From: GCA-2725625 sp964574215
GTDB taxonomy: Bacteria; Pseudomonadota; Alphaproteobacteria; Rhodospirillales; UBA2165
DNA length: 64,000 nt
Direction: 5' to 3'
Assembly (NCBI GenBank): GCA_964574215.1
Contig: CAZNLR010000027.1
Location: 1-64,000, forward strand
In this document: one piece after another, positions 62,116 to 64,000 of the stretch
Position numbering within the stretch: position 1 is the first letter of the stretch
Layout of the letters: every line of letters begins with the position of its first letter
Position numbers and translations under genes: made by a program
The notes under the pieces: generated by a model
What the model was told of the DNA's origin: nothing
What the model saw: only the letters and a program-made list of their open reading frames with translations
Databases searched by the model: none

Positions 62116-63369
62116 ATGAGTAACGACACGCCCCATATCTCACCTCTGGCGCCTGACGCCTTCCCCGCCCTGCCGTCTATTGACGGGGTAAAGGTGGCGG
62201 CTGCCCAGTGCAATGTGCGCTACGTCAACAAGACCGACGTCATGTTGGCGGTGATGGCTGCCGGCACCACGGCGGCGGGCGTGTTTACGCAATCCAAGAC
62301 TGCCGCGGCGCCGGTGGACTGGTGCCGGGCCATGCTTGACGGCGGCGCCTACCAAGACGATAGCGTCAAGGCACTGATCGTCAATTCGGGCAACGCCAAC
62401 GCCTTTACCGGTCGGGCCGGTATCGAGGCGGTGGAAATAATGGCGGCGGCGACGGCGGATACCGCGGATTGCCGGAAGGAAGACGTTTTTATCGCCCAGA
62501 CCGGTGTCATCGGCGAGCCTATCGAGGTCGGGAAAATTACCGCCGGCCTGCCGGGCTTGAAGGACAATCTCGGCTCCGATTGGGAAAACGCGGCCCAGGC
62601 GATTATGACCACCGATACCTACCCCAAGGGCGCGTCGGCAACGGCTGATATCGGCGGCACCAAAGTAACCATCAACGGCATTGCCAAAGGATCGGGCATG
62701 ATCGCCCCGGATATGGCGACCATGCTGGCCTTCGTCTTTACCGATGCGGCGCTGCCCCGGGATATCCTGCAAAGCTTGCTGGCGGCTTCGGCGGATCAGA
62801 GCTTCAACGCCATCACGGTGGATTCGGATACCTCTACCAGTGATACGGTGCTGGCTTTCGCCACCGGACGGGCTAAACACGGAGACATATCGTCGATCGA
62901 AGACGGCGCTCTCGACGACTTCCGGCAAAAGTTCGACGCGGTGATGCTCGACCTTGCCCAACAGATCGTCAGGGACGGGGAAGGGGCCAGTAAGTTCGTC
63001 ACCATAGAGGTCTCCGGCGCCGAAGACGACAAAGCCGCCAAAAAAATCGCCCTGACCATTGCTAATTCACCCCTGGTCAAGACCGCCATTGCCGGCGAAG
63101 ACGCCAATTGGGGGCGCGTGGTCATGGCCGTGGGCAAATCCGGCGAAAAAGCCGACCGGGACAAGCTGACCATCGCCATGGGTGGCGTCACCATCGCGGA
63201 ACTGGGCCAGATCGCCGAAGGCTACGACGAAGCCCCGGTCGCCCAACATATGAAAGGCCAGAATATCGACATCGCCGTCGATGTGGGCATCGGTTCCGGC
63301 CGCGCCACCGTCTGGACCTGTGACCTCACCCACGATTACATCTCCATCAACGCGGACTATCGGACGTGA
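62116..63369 (+). CDS. argJ: Bifunctional glutamate N-acetyltransferase / N-acetylglutamate synthase (ArgJ)
   Basis: 417 residues. Recycles acetyl from N-acetylornithine to glutamate in arginine synthesis. It has VKVAAAQCNVRY, VNSGNANAFTGRAG, MTTDTYPKGASATADIG, and the self-cleavage block KGSGMIAPDMATMLAF, where the Thr before MLAF becomes the nucleophile of the beta chain. VDSDTSTSDTVLAFATG and the C-terminal SINADYRT end are typical. Starts 17 bp after the parvulin stop. Confidence 0.97.
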   Translation: MSNDTPHISPLAPDAFPALPSIDGVKVAAAQCNVRYVNKTDVMLAVMAAGTTAAGVFTQSKTAAAPVDWCRAMLDGGAYQDDSVKALIVNSGNANAFTGRAGIEAVEIMAAATADTADCRKEDVFIAQTGVIGEPIEVGKITAGLPGLKDNLGSDWENAAQAIMTTDTYPKGASATADIGGTKVTINGIAKGSGMIAPDMATMLAFVFTDAALPRDILQSLLAASADQSFNAITVDSDTSTSDTVLAFATGRAKHGDISSIEDGALDDFRQKFDAVMLDLAQQIVRDGEGASKFVTIEVSGAEDDKAAKKIALTIANSPLVKTAIAGEDANWGRVVMAVGKSGEKADRDKLTIAMGGVTIAELGQIAEGYDEAPVAQHMKGQNIDIAVDVGIGSGRATVWTCDLTHDYISINADYRT

Positions 63370-63501
63370 TGTTCGGTACCTTTATATTGGTGACAGTTTA
63401 CTCAATTTTTTCTTACCGCCTTTGAGCACCGGCGGGCCGAGGGTGATCAAAGGTGGTACGGCGGAGACACTTAAGTTAAGGATTTGAATCGATATTTTAA
63501 C

Positions 63502-63963
63502 ATGGCCATCACCGGACCCGACCCCAGTTGTTTAGAAGCGGAAGCGAAAGCCGCGCGGCCCGACCTGCCGGTGGTGCTGGTGTCGGCCGTTGCCCTGATG
63601 GACGTGGACGGGCGTATCCTGTTGGCCCAGCGGCCGGCGGGAAAAAGCATGGCGGGTCTGTGGGAGTTTCCCGGCGGCAAAGTGGATACGGGTGAAACGC
63701 CCGAGGCGGCGCTGATCCGGGAACTTAAGGAGGAACTGGCCGTCGATATCACCGAAAGCTGCCTGGCGCCTTTGACCTTCGCCTCTCATAGGTACGATGA
63801 CTTCCACCTGGTGATGCCGCTCTATGTGTGCCGGGTCTGGAAGGGCGTGCCGACGCCCCAGGAAGGCCAGGTTTTGAAATGGGTGCGTATCGAAAACCTC
63901 ACCGACTACCCCATGCCTCCCGCCGATGAACCCTTGGTGGCGCTGCTACGGGATTTTCTGTAA
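63502..63963 (+). CDS. mutT: NUDIX hydrolase, MutT-like
   Basis: 153 residues. NUDIX box GGKVDTGETPEAALIRELKEEL (GX5EX7REUXEEXGU pattern with the first Gly and the REL...EEL helix) preceded by VSAVALMDVDGRILLAQRPAGKSMAGLWEFPGG. This fits 8-oxo-dGTP pyrophosphatase, which removes mutagenic nucleotides. The ATG at 63502 is chosen; a TTG at 63484 extends the frame but its SD spacing is too short. Gap to argJ is ~130 bp. Confidence 0.88.
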   Translation: MAITGPDPSCLEAEAKAARPDLPVVLVSAVALMDVDGRILLAQRPAGKSMAGLWEFPGGKVDTGETPEAALIRELKEELAVDITESCLAPLTFASHRYDDFHLVMPLYVCRVWKGVPTPQEGQVLKWVRIENLTDYPMPPADEPLVALLRDFL

Positions 63964-63966
63964 ATA

Positions 63967-63985
63967 AATTGTACCAGGTACAATT
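63967..63985. terminator. Short palindrome at window end
   Basis: AATTGTACC-a-GGTACAATT, perfect 9-bp arms with a one-base centre, 4 bp past the NUDIX stop codon. May be a terminator or an operator for the next gene; the window ends before this can be judged. Confidence 0.4.
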
Positions 63986-64000
63986 AGGGAGAAATATTGG

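Overview
The window reads as a chromosomal segment of an alphaproteobacterium, most likely of Rhodospirillales type. This is inferred from gene content and order, not from any search. Pointers are CobS/CobT next to a J-domain protein and BolA, an RpoH-type sigma factor, the aroK-aroB and xerD neighbourhood, secA next to a parvulin-argJ-mutT run, an NADP-dependent isocitrate dehydrogenase, a DUF2889 protein and several RND pumps. Genes are dense, often overlap by 4 bp, and use GTG or TTG starts fairly often. I see no rRNA, CRISPR array, prophage or intact insertion sequence.

Left part (1-8.6 kb, all minus strand): guanine-nucleotide synthesis (guaB, start of guaA) interleaved with rsmB and a GNAT acetyltransferase. 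Then comes a two-gene unit of an Fe-S QueG-like protein and a degenerate AMP-binding (ANL) protein, then rlmE and a Ppx/GppA phosphatase. From 8.7 to 14.9 kb two unusual chemoreceptors flank a tRNA-Gln, a LysR remnant and a metallo-beta-lactamase-fold gene. One receptor is soluble with a globin plus two PAS domains; the other is membrane-bound with a c-type heme motif and a long charged coiled coil.

Middle (15.3-34 kb): an ACMSD-like amidohydrolase with an esterase/kynurenine-formamidase-like hydrolase; a PadR regulator heading an RND pump operon behind a perfect inverted repeat; phospholipid synthesis (psd-pssA); rpoH; a FixJ-type regulator behind a six-PAS hybrid kinase gene that is split by a one-base frameshift; a LysM protein; a membrane protein; a LOG-family protein; icd; and rpmB.

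Right part (34-64 kb): a small orphan gene, an MFS transporter, cobT-cobS-J-domain protein, bolA, a ribbon-helix-helix protein, DUF2889, a ccdAB toxin-antitoxin pair, CBS and CorC-like proteins, aroB-aroK, a 46-residue membrane microprotein overlapping a secreted 634-residue protein, and xerD. These are followed by a TetR-controlled RND pump with tandem operators, an aldehyde:ferredoxin oxidoreductase family tungsto-enzyme, cysC-cysH, a small membrane protein, secA, a parvulin, argJ and a NUDIX hydrolase.

Most of the window is ordinary housekeeping DNA. The parts most worth attention are the ANL pseudoenzyme with its Fe-S partner, the two heme-type chemoreceptors, the frameshifted hybrid kinase, a 100-bp G/C-rich paired-hairpin repeat present twice, and several clean operator palindromes.
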